The notes under the pieces are model-generated. The model was given only the letters and a program-made list of their open reading frames with translations. It had not been told where the DNA came from and did not search any database. From assembly GCF_016545825.1 (NCBI RefSeq), contig NC_052620.1:15190001-15254000 (forward strand): 64,000 nucleotides of DNA. The letters run 5' to 3'. Position numbers and translations under genes: made by a program. Numbering within the stretch: position 1 is the first letter of the stretch; the number at the start of each line of letters is the position of its first letter. Positions 43,992 to 54,598 of this stretch are shown here, piece by piece. The DNA is from Eucalyptus grandis (taxonomy: Eukaryota; Streptophyta; Magnoliopsida; Myrtales; Myrtaceae).

Positions 43992-46158
43992 ATGGAGGGA
44001 GAGATCAGCAACTTCATCATGGTGTGGACCTTGGTGGTGATATCCTCACCTATTGCCACACCATCGGTCAAACCGTCCCTACTGGAACCAAGAGGCTCTT
44101 GGCCATTTCACCGGTCATTGGCCTCTTCTTCGTGCTCCCTCTAAGCCTCACCACCATCTCTCTTGGAGGCCTCACTTCATTCTTCATCGCTTGGCTTTCC
44201 AACTTCAAGCTCATCCTCTTTGCCTATGGCAAAGGCCCATTGTCGTCAAGTCAATCTTGCTTGTTGGCATATTTCATTCCCATCGCTTGCCTTCCCATTA
44301 AGATTCACAACCCGATTGAGAGCACCAAAAATGAAGAACACCCATGTTCGGAGATCAACGAGCGAGGCCTCAAGTCGCCGATGAATTATGCCATTAAGTG
44401 CTTGGTGACAGTTGCCTTTTTGCCCGCCTATGAGAGGAAGGATCGTGTTCATCCGGTGATGATCAACTTGATGTATTGTGTGTATGTGTACGTCGGATTG
44501 GAGATGTCCCTGGCTGTGGTCGGAGCCATGGTCCGAACACTTGTCGGCGTCAGGCTTGAGCCACAATTCGAAGAGCCGTATCTCTCGACCTCACTACAAG
44601 AATTTTGGGGGAGGAGATGGAACCTCATGGTCACAAATATACTTCGGCCTACCGTATATTTACCTGTCAGGATAGACGCTAATTTTATTTTATTTTTGGT
44701 AAGATCCAAATATTTTCATCGTTGACTATTGTGCTGAATTGAACTTTGGATCATTTTGATATGGATCAATTAGTTTTTACTGGCAGTATATATGAATATC
44801 CGACACTCATAGAACGGTTTTGATTAAATGTTTATGTATATGCTTATTCTTGAATAACCGTTGACTAGGTTTGAGTCAAACATAGGGAAAAAGTACGCGG
44901 TTCCATTATGTCTGTCATATTTGATTACAAAATGAATCTATGTCATATCTTTATACATGTAGGTCAAGTCTTACCTATCGACAAAAAAACAAAAGCCAAG
45001 TCTTACCTATGAAACATCGACGATTAACTGAATTATACAATTGTATACTATCTAATGGACTATTAGAAAAAAAAAATCTATAGATGGTAGACATACTAAG
45101 GCTTCACACCAAAAAAATAGCTTGCAAAGTAGCAATTCTCATTAGATTATCCATTTACTTAAATTATACACTTGCAATTTGTCGAATCCATTGCCTGTCT
45201 TATTATAAAAAGAAAAATGAGTGTATTAAAATCATAAAACTTGTTATGAAAGTACAATTGAGTCTTAAAATATTCAAAAAAAGTATAATTAAGTCTTAAA
45301 ACTTATTACGAAAATATAATCAAGTCATACAACTTTCCAAAAGCGTAATCAAGTCTTAAAACTTGTTATAAAAGTGTAATCAAGTTCTAAAATTTTCAAA
45401 ATGTTCAATCAAGGGAAGGATTTCATTAGACTAATTTGACAAGTTTTGGAATTTTAATTACACTTTTTGAAAGTTATAGGACTCAATTGTACATTCGTGT
45501 CAAATCTTATGATTTAATTACAATTTTTAAAAGTTTTAGAATTCAATCGTACTTTTATGATAAATTTTAGGATTTCCAATATGCTTATTTTAAAAAGAAT
45601 TCAGAATATGATGCATTCTTCTCTTCCTTGTCTTATACCAGGTCCATTTCCAGCCGTGTGATTGGAAGGATGTGGGCCCCACTGCCGGCATCATTCGCGT
45701 GCTTCCTGGTCTCGGGCCTCATGCATGAGCTGATTTTCTACTACATTGGACGTAAGGAGCCAAGGTGGGTGGTCACCTCCTTCTTCCTCATGCATGGCCT
45801 CTGCGTAGCCATCGAGATCGCCGCCAAGAAAGTGTTCGCCAACAAATTCCGTCTGCCGAGGGCAGTTTCGGGACCGATGGCGGTCGGTTTCATCCTCACG
45901 ACGGCGTTGTGGCTGTTCCTACCGGCCCTATTGTGGTGCGACGCTGAGGACAAAGCACGTGGAGAGGCCATGGCGGTAGTTGACTTTGTGAAGGAGATTT
46001 GGAGTGTTGCGAGACTTAGCTCTATCACTGGAATAAATACATCGAAGTGTCGTAACTTTCGTCTTATCTTCTTCAAAGAAATTATCCCACGTGGACTTTT
46101 AGTAATTTCCCATTTTGATGTGAATTTTTTTGTTTTACTATTTATGAATTTTTATTAG
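43992..46158 (+). pseudogene. Wax synthase-type (MBOAT-like) O-acyltransferase, two exons, damaged
   Basis: Membrane-bound long-chain-alcohol or sterol O-acyltransferase family (ER; makes wax or sterol esters). ATG at 43992 gives MEGEISNFIMVWTLVVIS, the usual family start. One base shift near 44045-44050 is needed to continue as LTYCHTIGQTVPTGTKRLLA. Exon 1 then holds hydrophobic segments and motifs SNFKLILFAYGKGPLS, ACLPIKIHNP and the signature SLQEFWGRRWNLMVTNILRP. Exon 2 (from 45643, AG acceptor) starts RSISSRVIGRMWAPLP and has the active-site His region FLVSGLMHELIFYYIG. The donor expected after PTVYLPV is CAG-GATAG, with GA in place of GT. The C-terminus runs to a stop at 46158, longer than expected. 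Frameshift plus donor loss suggest a pseudogene. Confidence 0.8.
45212..45600. mobile_element. AT-rich fold-back MITE inside the acyltransferase intron
   Basis: About 390 bp with inverted arms. The left arm includes CATAAAACTTGTTATGAAAG followed by TACAATTGAG; the right arm reverse complemented includes CCTAAAATTTATCATAAAAG followed by TACGATTGAA. Internal words (AAGTCTTAAAACTT, AATCAAGTC) repeat several times. Target duplications are unclear. It is related to pieces at 3039-3190 and 26240-26340. Confidence 0.6.
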
Positions 46159-46169
46159 TGGTCCACGTC

Positions 46170-46300
46170 GCATTGGCGATGCCACGTACAACGACCGATG
46201 TCCATGTCAAATTTTCCAAAAAGGCAAATTGCTGATGGCACTTAAGTAATCGATGTTTTAAATTTGTGGCACTCAAGTGAACAATGTATACTTATCCCAA
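46170..46300. repeat. Dispersed AT-rich repeat (copy 1)
   Basis: Shares CCGATGTCCATRTC, GGCAAAT and GGCACTTAAGTRATYGAT words with 47525-47700 in the same orientation. A weaker copy may occur around 52360-52480. Confidence 0.6.
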
Positions 46301-47524
46301 AAATGCTTATACATATGTCCATTAAATGAGTAATTATTTAAATTTTTGGGAAAATTATTAATTTAGTCTTAAACTTATTATACATATGTCAATTTTGTTT
46401 AAATTTTCAATTTTGTCAATATAATCCTACACATTTGCATGACATTTAAATGTAGTTTTTCTTACCAATTACCGTTGCAAATTGCAATGTAGAATCAACA
46501 AATTGCCCACATTAGCAAGTCACTTAAGATGGCTAGAGATGTTTAGACGTCACGTTTGCAATTTTCAATGGTAATCGAGAAAACTTTGAAATATCGCCCA
46601 AAAATGTAAGATTATATTGACAAAACTGAAAAGTATGGCTGATTAAGTGGAATAATTAGTTGTTGACAAGAAAATAATGACAAATGTAAATGTATCATAA
46701 GAAAATTCAATCAAACCATAAGCAAATACATATTTTTTTTGTCAATTCTAAATGTATCAGAATTTCCAAAGAAAGAGAAGAAAAAATGTAAGAAATAATC
46801 TTAAATCTGGGACATACAAGAGATATTGTGGTCAATTTAAGGTAATAGGGGCGTTGGAAGTCAAACAATGGATTTAAAATCGTGAGTCTTTATGCATTTA
46901 TCATTTTCACATAATTGCTAATCTAAATGTTCAACCTAACCTATTTATTTATGTTTGAGTTTATGCGAATATAATAAGGAGAGAATATGATGATTTTCTT
47001 GAGTCAAGGGTCGTACGATGGTTGTGAAAAAGGAGAGGTGAGGAAGGTAATTTATAATCAATACTCTATGTATTAGTACATAATAATTATTTTGAAGATA
47101 TTTTGATTTCGATTTTTGTCGAATATTAATTTAAAATGTTTTGGATTTTATATGCAATGGGCCTCATTTATGAGAAATACCTAGTTTTATATATATGATA
47201 CCCACTTCTATTAATATGTCTTATAAAGAATTAATTAATGCAACGTATTTGTCTACATTGGACCCTTATGGTAAAGTTCAGAGGGATAGTTGCATTGATT
47301 GGCCCCCTCCCCAACCTTTTCAATTATATATAAAAGTGCTTTGGATAAGGAGAGTAGGAGTGTCATTACTTTCATATATAATTTACTTGAGTGCCACATA
47401 GAAGTAAAATTTATCATTTGAGTCTCATTCCCAGCAAATTGTCCAATAAGGATTTTTTTTATTAATTTTCAATTTCGACTTGAGTTTTTTTATTTTTGAA
47501 TTTTTTATTAATTGTCTATGTCAA
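46301..47524. other. Gene-free AT-rich stretch
   Basis: No gene. 46330-46650 has AATTTAGTCTTAAACTT at one end and an inverted-looking tail, possibly a decayed relative of the MITE at 47839-48508. Confidence 0.4.
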
Positions 47525-47700
47525 CACCAACAATACTACGTTAGACAACCGATGTCCATATCGGATTTTCCGACAAGGCAAATCACCAATGTCACTTAAG
47601 TGATTGATTTTTCAAATTTGTGCCACTTAAGTGAGTGAAAAAAAGTTTCGACACTCAAGTAAGCACCGTGTAAAAGTTATGGCACTTCTAGTATACTTAT
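47525..47700. repeat. Dispersed AT-rich repeat (copy 2)
   Basis: Matches 46170-46300 in the same orientation. No coding capacity. Confidence 0.6.
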
Positions 47701-47838
47701 CACATCCATTATAATAGCAAGTAGGTGAATGTACTAATTGTAGACATCAAGCGTACTTGTTAGATATTTGATGCTATTCAAATCGCTGGTTATTTTTAAC
47801 CAAAAAAAAAAACTATTGAAATGTTGTTTATTTTTAAT

Positions 47839-48508
47839 GAAAAATTATCCAAAAAATTCTAAAATTATTGCACTTTTGTTAATTTAGTCCTAAACTTTTT
47901 AATTTTGCCAATTGAGTCCTAAACATCTTCATATTTTGCCAATTAAGTTCATTCGGCCAATTTTGATTAAAAAAAATCGATGAATGAACGTTGGTTGTCT
48001 AACATGGCATTTGAGCAAAGATCACCTGGCCCTTACCAACAGTGGATGAGGGTCAAGACATCCTCGTCGATAACAAATAAAGGTTGAGATGTCTTCGCCT
48101 GGCCTTGCCCATTGGGCGAAGCCATAGCGGCCGCGAGCGAGGCAGCCTCACCTAGATTTGGGCAAGGCGGCCTTGCCCACAATAATATGGGCGAGGGCCA
48201 CGCCTCGCCGGTCACAAGCAAGGGCTAGACATTTCTCATCAACCATAGTTGTTAAAAAATTTAATAAGTAAATAAATAAAATAATTAATAAAAAGATTCA
48301 AAAAAAATATTATTAAAAATGTCCATATTGGCGCCGACCGTACCACATAAGACGAATAGCGTTTGCGTCAACTATTTCCGGTCAAAATTAACTAGATGGA
48401 TTTAACTGCCAAAATATGAAAATATTTAAGATTCAATTGACAAAATTATAAGGTTTAAAACTTATTTAACAAAAGTGTAATAAGTGTAGGACATTTTGGA
48501 CAATTTTC
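47839..48508. mobile_element. MULE-like MITE with GC-rich core
   Basis: A 670 bp element with inverted ends GAAAAATTATCC and GAAAATTGTCC, the similarity continuing through TTGCACTTTTGTTAATTTAG versus TTACACTTTTGTTAAATAAG. It is flanked by an exact 11 bp direct repeat TTATTTTTAAT (47828-47838 and 48509-48519), a Mutator-like length. The core (about 48010-48240) is GC-rich with GGGCAAGGCGGCCTTGCCC-type inverted words. No protein. Confidence 0.8.
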
Positions 48509-48736
48509 TTATTTTTAATACAAGATTTTCGAGGTTTAGGATCGATCCTTACCATTTCAGTACTAGTATACTATAGAGTAGCCTTCCCCACAACAAATAA
48601 AAATTACCGTCGAGAATCTCCATCAATTCCTAAAATAAACCAAGTCAAATGAACTTATGAAACAAAAGCAATCACAGCTTTTTCAACCTCCTCCGGGGAT
48701 GTCAGGGAAGTAAGGCAATTAGTAATGTAGCGATTT

Positions 48737-49217
48737 GGCTGCGCATGGTAAACTTCCCCAGCCCAAGAATTTCTATTCTTCTCTTCCCCGAGAACAAAAA
48801 AAAAAGAATAGAAACCTGTTTGATAACGGCAAGTTAGTTTTTCGTTTAGGGAACAAAAGTTAGCCCGAGAATGGTTTTGGAATAGAAATGAGAATTAAAA
48901 AAGTTGCTTCTTGTTCCCGGGAACAAGTTTAAGAAATAAGTGAATTTTTTTTTTCTTTTATTCTTCTCTTGCTGACCGCCATTGACCGCCCTTGACCGCC
49001 GGCAGTCTACCGGCAAAAAATAAAAAACAAATAAATATAAAAAGAAACTATTTTTTACCAAACGCATTTCTATTCTTTTTCTATTTCTAGAGTAAAAATT
49101 TTGTGTTGTTACCAAACGGGTTTTTTAAATAGAAATTGTTTCCCAGAATAGAAATAGAAAAGAACTATTTCTGAAAAAAAATTGTTCCCCGACCAAGAAA
49201 TGTTGCCATGCGCAGCC
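48737..49217. mobile_element. PIF-like MITE
   Basis: A 481 bp element with near-perfect inverted ends GGCTGCGCATGGTAA and GGCTGCGCATGGCAA. The flanking triplets are TTT and TTA, consistent with a mutated 3 bp duplication. The arms contain ATTTCTATTCT and GGGAACAA words in both orientations, similar to the arms of 653-1368. The short core has CCGCCATTGACCGCCCTTGA. Confidence 0.75.
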
Positions 49218-50614
49218 TTAGAGGCTTGGCTTAGCTAATTGTTGTCAAAGTAAACAGTGAATACTCGAGATGTCCTTATCCGATTAACCTTTCAGATTCA
49301 GTTCATCCAAATTTAAGAATACCTTTACATCTCGGCAAAATTGAGGGCTTAGATCAGTCTGCATCTCCCAAAAATGCTCACCTTTACCAAAATGCCCCCA
49401 CATTCTCTAAAAATCACACACCCATTAAGTAAAACAATTGCTCCCAATTTCTCTCTCCTCTCCCTCTGAGCCACCCCCACCGCGCTGTGCCGCCATAGTC
49501 GTCGCTTGCCGTCGTCCCAACCACCGTGAAAAGCCCAGCTGCCACGAAGACAGCCACAGCCACACCGCTCAGCCTCGTATTCTCTCCACTGCAATGCTCG
49601 TTATTCCCCACTTATACTACGTTATTTTTATGTTACGGTTTTTTATGTAAAACATAGTATAAGTAAGATTAATAGTCTTGATAAAATATATTCTTATAGT
49701 TAACAACTTGAGCTCTGTATAAGTGAAATATTGGGTTAAACTGATCTTACGATAAGTCTAAGCAAATCTTACTCCCCACTTCTTTTACTGCTTTAATAAA
49801 TTGTAGTACAAATAGGAAAAACATAGTTATGATTACGGAATCATAAAGAAGGAATACTGACCATTTAAAAATTATGTTCTTATTCATTTTAAAGTAAACA
49901 ATATTTGATATCCCTCTATTGTCCTAAGGGCCTTCAGGGATATTTTAGGCGTAGTCCTGAGAGTGAAAGGTTCCACTGAGCACACAGACGACATGTGTTC
50001 TAAAACAAGGAAGAAAGGTCGTAGTGTATGCATTTATGCAGAAAAAAACTAGGAAAATGGGTGAAGTCAGATGAGATTATAACTCAGAGAAGAAAATAGG
50101 AGGGAAGTAGTGGGAGAAGTGGCGATACCTGCTTGGTATCACTTGTTCAAAAAGAATTCAAAAAGGAAGTCACTACCGCTTAAAACAATGCGAGAGGGTA
50201 AATAGATGGGCAAAGAAAGGAATATAATGATATGAGTAAGTTTTCTTCATTACAAAAGATAGATATTACCGTGTTTAATATTAGTTAACGACGTCAGATT
50301 CCTTAATTTTTTTTTTAATATTCAATATGATCTCTAAATTTGTTTCTTATTATTTATAGTTCTTGATCTTAAAAAGAAAAAAAAAATCCAATCAACGTAC
50401 TCATTCCAGAAAAAATTCTAGCAACATTAGATGACGTGGCTATAATTTCTATCAACTTGATGTTAGATTTGTCATATTAGCGGTCCCCGTGATATATTTT
50501 ATATATATCATTCATTTTTTAGCCCAAAATTAATTGGGAAAAAAGAAGTTTGCTTGGAAAAACGATAGAAAATTCCACTATTATTTTGGCTAATGTGACG
50601 ATTTGAGTTGGCTT
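49218..50614. other. Gene-free stretch
   Basis: 49390-49600 looks like a GC-rich leader or first-exon scrap (Ser/Pro/Arg frames on both strands) but has no recognisable domain. The rest is AT-rich. Confidence 0.4.
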
Positions 50615-51635
50615 ACGCTTTTTCCACTCCTCCTTTGATTTAGACACTTCATTTTTTATTTTATTTTTGTGTTTTGACCGTATCATCTCTTGAGGCATGT
50701 ATCACTTTTGGTACAACTCTATAAAAGTGATCTTTTTTATTATTTGGTCAATGCTTTTTATTTTGTTTTTTCTTTCTTTTCTTGCGGGTCCAACTTTCCT
50801 TTTTTTTTTTTCTTTTTTTCCACACCTTTAACATCTTAGTCTTTGCTTTTGAAAATCGTCCCTCTCTGTCTTCTCTCTTGAAGGTCATTCTCTTCTTTCT
50901 ACACCCTCCACTCCTCCTTCTTCCACAAACCCCATCGTCCATTGTTTTCTATGATGTCAATCCTATCGTCCTGCACACTTTCACTAGCACCAGCATTGGG
51001 CTCATTGGTTACCTCCTTAGCAAGTCTTTTTTTTTTTTCACACAAGCTCTTCTTGCACCATGGAAGGTAATATTGAGAAGCATTGCTTCTTTCTCTCCCT
51101 CCCCACCCCCCTTTATATACTTCTCTCTTCTTGCACATGTGAGTGTCTAGAGAAAGATAAGGTTTCTCCATCATGTGTAGGCATAAAAGTCAAGGGCAAT
51201 AGGTGAGTCGTGTTTTTTAGGTAATATAAAATGAGATTCAAATTAGTGGTTTAATTTGATTGTCGTTTTCAATGTCGTGTTTGAGTGCTGAAGTAAGTAG
51301 TTCTATTGGAGATTGCATATGCAGGAGAGATTTGTAAAAGAAGAATAAGGAGTGGGAGACATAGAAAGAAGAGAATGATCTTCAAGAAAAAAGATAGAGA
51401 GGGGCAATTCACAAAAATGGAGGACTAAGACATCAAAGGCGTGAAAAGAAAGAAGAAGAAGGAAAATGGGACCCGCATGGAAAGAAGAAACAAAATAAAA
51501 AGCGTTGACAAAATAATTGAAGAAAAGATCACTTCTATTGAGTTGTACTAGAAATGGCATGCCCCACAAGAAATAATATGATTAAAACACCAAAAAATGG
51601 ACTGTCTAAATCAAAGGAGAAGTGAAAAAAGCGTC
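50615..51635. repeat. Long inverted repeat (fold-back element)
   Basis: The left arm (50615-about 50915) and right arm (about 51310-51635, reversed) match closely: CTCCTTTGATTTAGACA at the ends, GTACAACTCTATAAAAGTGA versus GTACAACTCAATAGAAGTGA, and GCTTTTTATTTTGTTTYTTC. The loop is about 0.4 kb. Open frames in both arms are the same pyrimidine-rich sequence read twice and are not genes. No flanking duplication was identified. Confidence 0.8.
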
Positions 51636-52766
51636 ACCTTGATGATCCATGTTAAGAAAATGCAAGACTACATTAAGCAAAGTTTTGAATATTTAGGGAT
51701 TAAATTAAAAAAAAAGTTCCAAGATGACATTAAACATCAAAATAAAGTTCGGATATTATACATGTTATTACCCTCTCATTTTTGGCATGTCCATATTTCC
51801 ACTATCGTTACCTGCACAAGGCCTATGGACTTCTTGTGTGAGCTGAAGGCCCCTGGGCCTCTTGGCAAGCCTACAATTGAAAAATGCAACTTGATGTGCC
51901 CTTTAACGGACGGCAATGACTCGAAGGTTTGTCATGTCACTTAATCGGGAAAAAGCAACATCAAATTACGTCACAATTAATTGTTCATATTACTGATTCT
52001 CGTCTCAATTGCTATGGATATATAATTTAGAGACCCGTTAGGGATAAAAATCACTCTCTTAAAAGTAAAAGTTATAATTTTATAACAATAATGATTCTAT
52101 ATGAATAGGATGTTCTTTAGATATTTATGCAAAAAGCTAAATAGGAAATAAAGTGCGGGTAATTACACTAGTGAGGGTCAGATGCAACATCAGGTCTTGC
52201 ATTTTTCTTGTGCAATTAACATCACATATTTATGTGACGGAGCCATATGGAAATTGGGGAAGGAGGATATCCCGAGTGGTGGACATATAAGTACCAAAAC
52301 TTACAAAAAGTATGCTTAAATGTCACATTTAAAAAAAAATGGACATTTAAGTGCCAATTTCAATAAGGCTTGTCGAAAATCCGATGTAGCGTTATTTTTA
52401 ATAATAAAACCAGTCTACATGGTTGCCAGAAATCCGATGTAACTCACCGTTAGCACTTGAGTGTTCTTTTCTTCTCTGATTTGGACACTCAAATGTACTT
52501 TTTAGAAGTTTTGACACTTATGCATCCACCCATGCAAAGTTTTGGTATTTAGGGTGTTATTCTTCTCAAAAATTTGGGTCTCAGCTATTTTTAAAGACCT
52601 TATTAACGAGTGCCTTAGAAGACTTTGTTAATTAACCAATTAAAGAGATTTTGCAGTTTTTAGTACATTGACTATTCTCATGTTATGGACAACCAATATT
52701 TTGAAATTTGAAGTATTTTAGATTAAGTGTACTAAACAAGATTTTTGGAGGCACAAGGTCCTAGTC
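51636..52766. other. Gene-free stretch
   Basis: No supported gene. 52270-52560 contains words such as AAAATCCGATGTA that relate to the dispersed repeat at 46170. Confidence 0.4.
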
Positions 52767-53160
52767 ATGGCCTTTGTAGACCCGAGTTCGAGCATCAGGG
52801 ACTAGGCATAGGCACATGGGTCCCGGCCTAGCCTCGATGAACCCAGGCTCAAGCATGGGAAATCTAAGCATGGGCATCGAAGTTCGAGGCTTACCTCGAT
52901 GGACCCAACATGAACACCAGGTCTTAGGCCTTGTCCTTAATGAACCCGGCTCAAGTGCAAAAGATCCGAGCATGAGCACTAGGAACTCAGGCACAAACAT
53001 TGTGCACCTGGGCCTGGGCGCAAGGGCTCCATGCACTATTATCGAGGCCCTACACTTCGTCTTTGTGGACCCAAGCCAAGGTGTCTAGGGATCAAACAAG
53101 GGCATTAGGGCCTTGGGCTTGGCCTCGATGGGCCCGGGCAGGGGCACCAAGATGGATCTT
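52767..53160. repeat. Degenerate minisatellite, GC-richer than surroundings
   Basis: Irregular repetition, about every 35-65 bases, of a unit like GCCTCGATGGACCCRGGCTC followed by AAGCATGGG or GAGCATCAG. Six or more units are recognisable. Translated frames on both strands are repetitive (Met/Pro/Gly-rich) by consequence. Composition stands out from the AT-rich flanks. Confidence 0.65.
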
Positions 53161-53389
53161 GGATATTGTGACCTAAGAATGAGCATTAGAGTTCTTCTGC
53201 CCAGGCGCAGAGTTTCTAGTCAAAGCACCAATACCTATTAATATTTTAAAAATTAACTTTTGATTTATTAAAAAGGAAATTATTCATACATTTTCCGTTG
53301 ACTTATTTTCCAATGCAATCCAAATGCCAAAAAATGAGGAAAATATTTTTCGCAAAACAAATGTAGCCTAAGTTTGCTCCATAGCCCAT

Positions 53390-53700
53390 GAAGCTAAGTA
53401 ATTCTCTAGACTTGCTTACCCAACGTAGCTCTATTAAAGGTGATTAAGCCCAAGAAACCCAAGCCTCCATTGTCCTTCCTTGTTTTGAATAAATCCCTTT
53501 GCCTCTAATGTTTCCAAAACTTTTGACTCCCCATTTTTCCACTAAAAAGCGGCAATTTTTTGCTCTATAGCACGACATACAGGTAAGGGATTTAAAGATT
53601 GACATTGCACAGTAAGGCAAAATTTGAATCACCACCTTTAGTCGGACTTGTTTCCTTGCCTTTGACATCAGATTTTATTTCCACCCTTCCAATTTTATAT
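53390..53700 (-). mobile_element. LINE reverse-transcriptase C-terminal fragment
   Basis: The minus strand reads VIQILPYCAMSIFK, then in alternating frames KSLPVCRAIEQKIAAF, WKNG, EGQWRLGFLGLITFNRATLG and KQV-RIT. This is the thumb/connection region of plant LINE RT (IPxYxMSxFK, then FWW, then GGLGFRDLxxFNxALLxKQxWR). At least two frameshifts and a stop. It could be kin to the LINE piece at 1-539, but no shared segment allows a test. Confidence 0.75.
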
Positions 53701-54493
53701 TCACTCTAACAAGGATTCATGCAAATTTTTCTTTAATGCTCCTTAATCTGAGGGTATTCCCAACTACTTTTTTGTGTTGTCAATTCGGAGCACGCAATTC
53801 ATTGGCCATGTTTTCATCTTAATCTCTCATGCCATCCCGAACTGAGGAAAATTCCCAACTTATTTAGATTAATAAACTGACCCATAGCATAACAATAATA
53901 GTTCAAGACAGCACCAGCATTTTGACATTCATTGACTTTTTCGTCAAGAAAAAAAAAAGATGGAATCAATAGCAAACCACAAATGAGCTCGTTTTATTCG
54001 TTTACAGCGGAGCATACGAAAGAAAAGAGATCACGTCACACTTCGAAGGGCAGAACAACCTTAAACCCTTCTAATTTTTATTCCTTCGCAATTGCTTTGT
54101 TCCTAATGGCCGTTGCTTCAAAACTTGAATTGTTATGGCCTAATCAACCTTTTATATACACGTTATATATACGTGCACATCTAACTTTTGCATAATATAT
54201 AGTGCATGTGCACTTCACACCTCTTAAAGAAATTGTTTTTCAACGGTCTACGCGATGAACTCCTTGTAGAATGGTAGATTTTTTTCTGACCGTTCATTTT
54301 TTTCCAACACCTGAGTTACTGTAGGAGGCATCACTTTCGTACCTTCGAAAGGGTAGTTATTACGGAAACAAAAACGAAAGAAGTCAACAGTCTTACCTTT
54401 TGTTTGGATGCGACGGATGGGTATGAACAGAAAAGATGGAGAAGAATTGGGGTTTTATCTTGTTCGGGAAAGCAATTGAGAGTTGGGTGAAGA
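53701..54493. other. Upstream region of the kinase gene
   Basis: Non-coding. It should hold the promoter of the locus at 54599. Several TATATA words occur at 54150-54205 but no single core promoter stands out. Confidence 0.4.
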
Positions 54494-54598
54494 ATGGTAG
54501 GGCGCGACTAATTTGGTTCTCTCTCCTCCTCCTCCTCCACCTCCTCCTCCTCCTGCTCCTCATCCAGTCTCAGTAGGGCGACCGAACCGGCAGTGATT
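54494..54598 (+). other. Putative transit-peptide region of the kinase, interrupted by a stop
   Basis: In the same frame as the ATG at 54599, an ATG at 54494 reads MVGRD, then TAA (54509-54511), then 29 open codons, 15 of them Ser, up to Met 54599. Ser richness and lack of acidic residues match a chloroplast transit peptide. Either a nonsense mutation removed plastid targeting, or translation starts at 54599, or this is 5' UTR whose CTCCTC repeats happen to be read as Ser. Confidence 0.5.

Noticed and set aside
50782..51569. Frames of 122 and 88 codons with hydrophobic Phe/Leu stretches
   Set aside because: They are the two arms of one inverted repeat; pyrimidine runs read as Phe/Leu/Ser.
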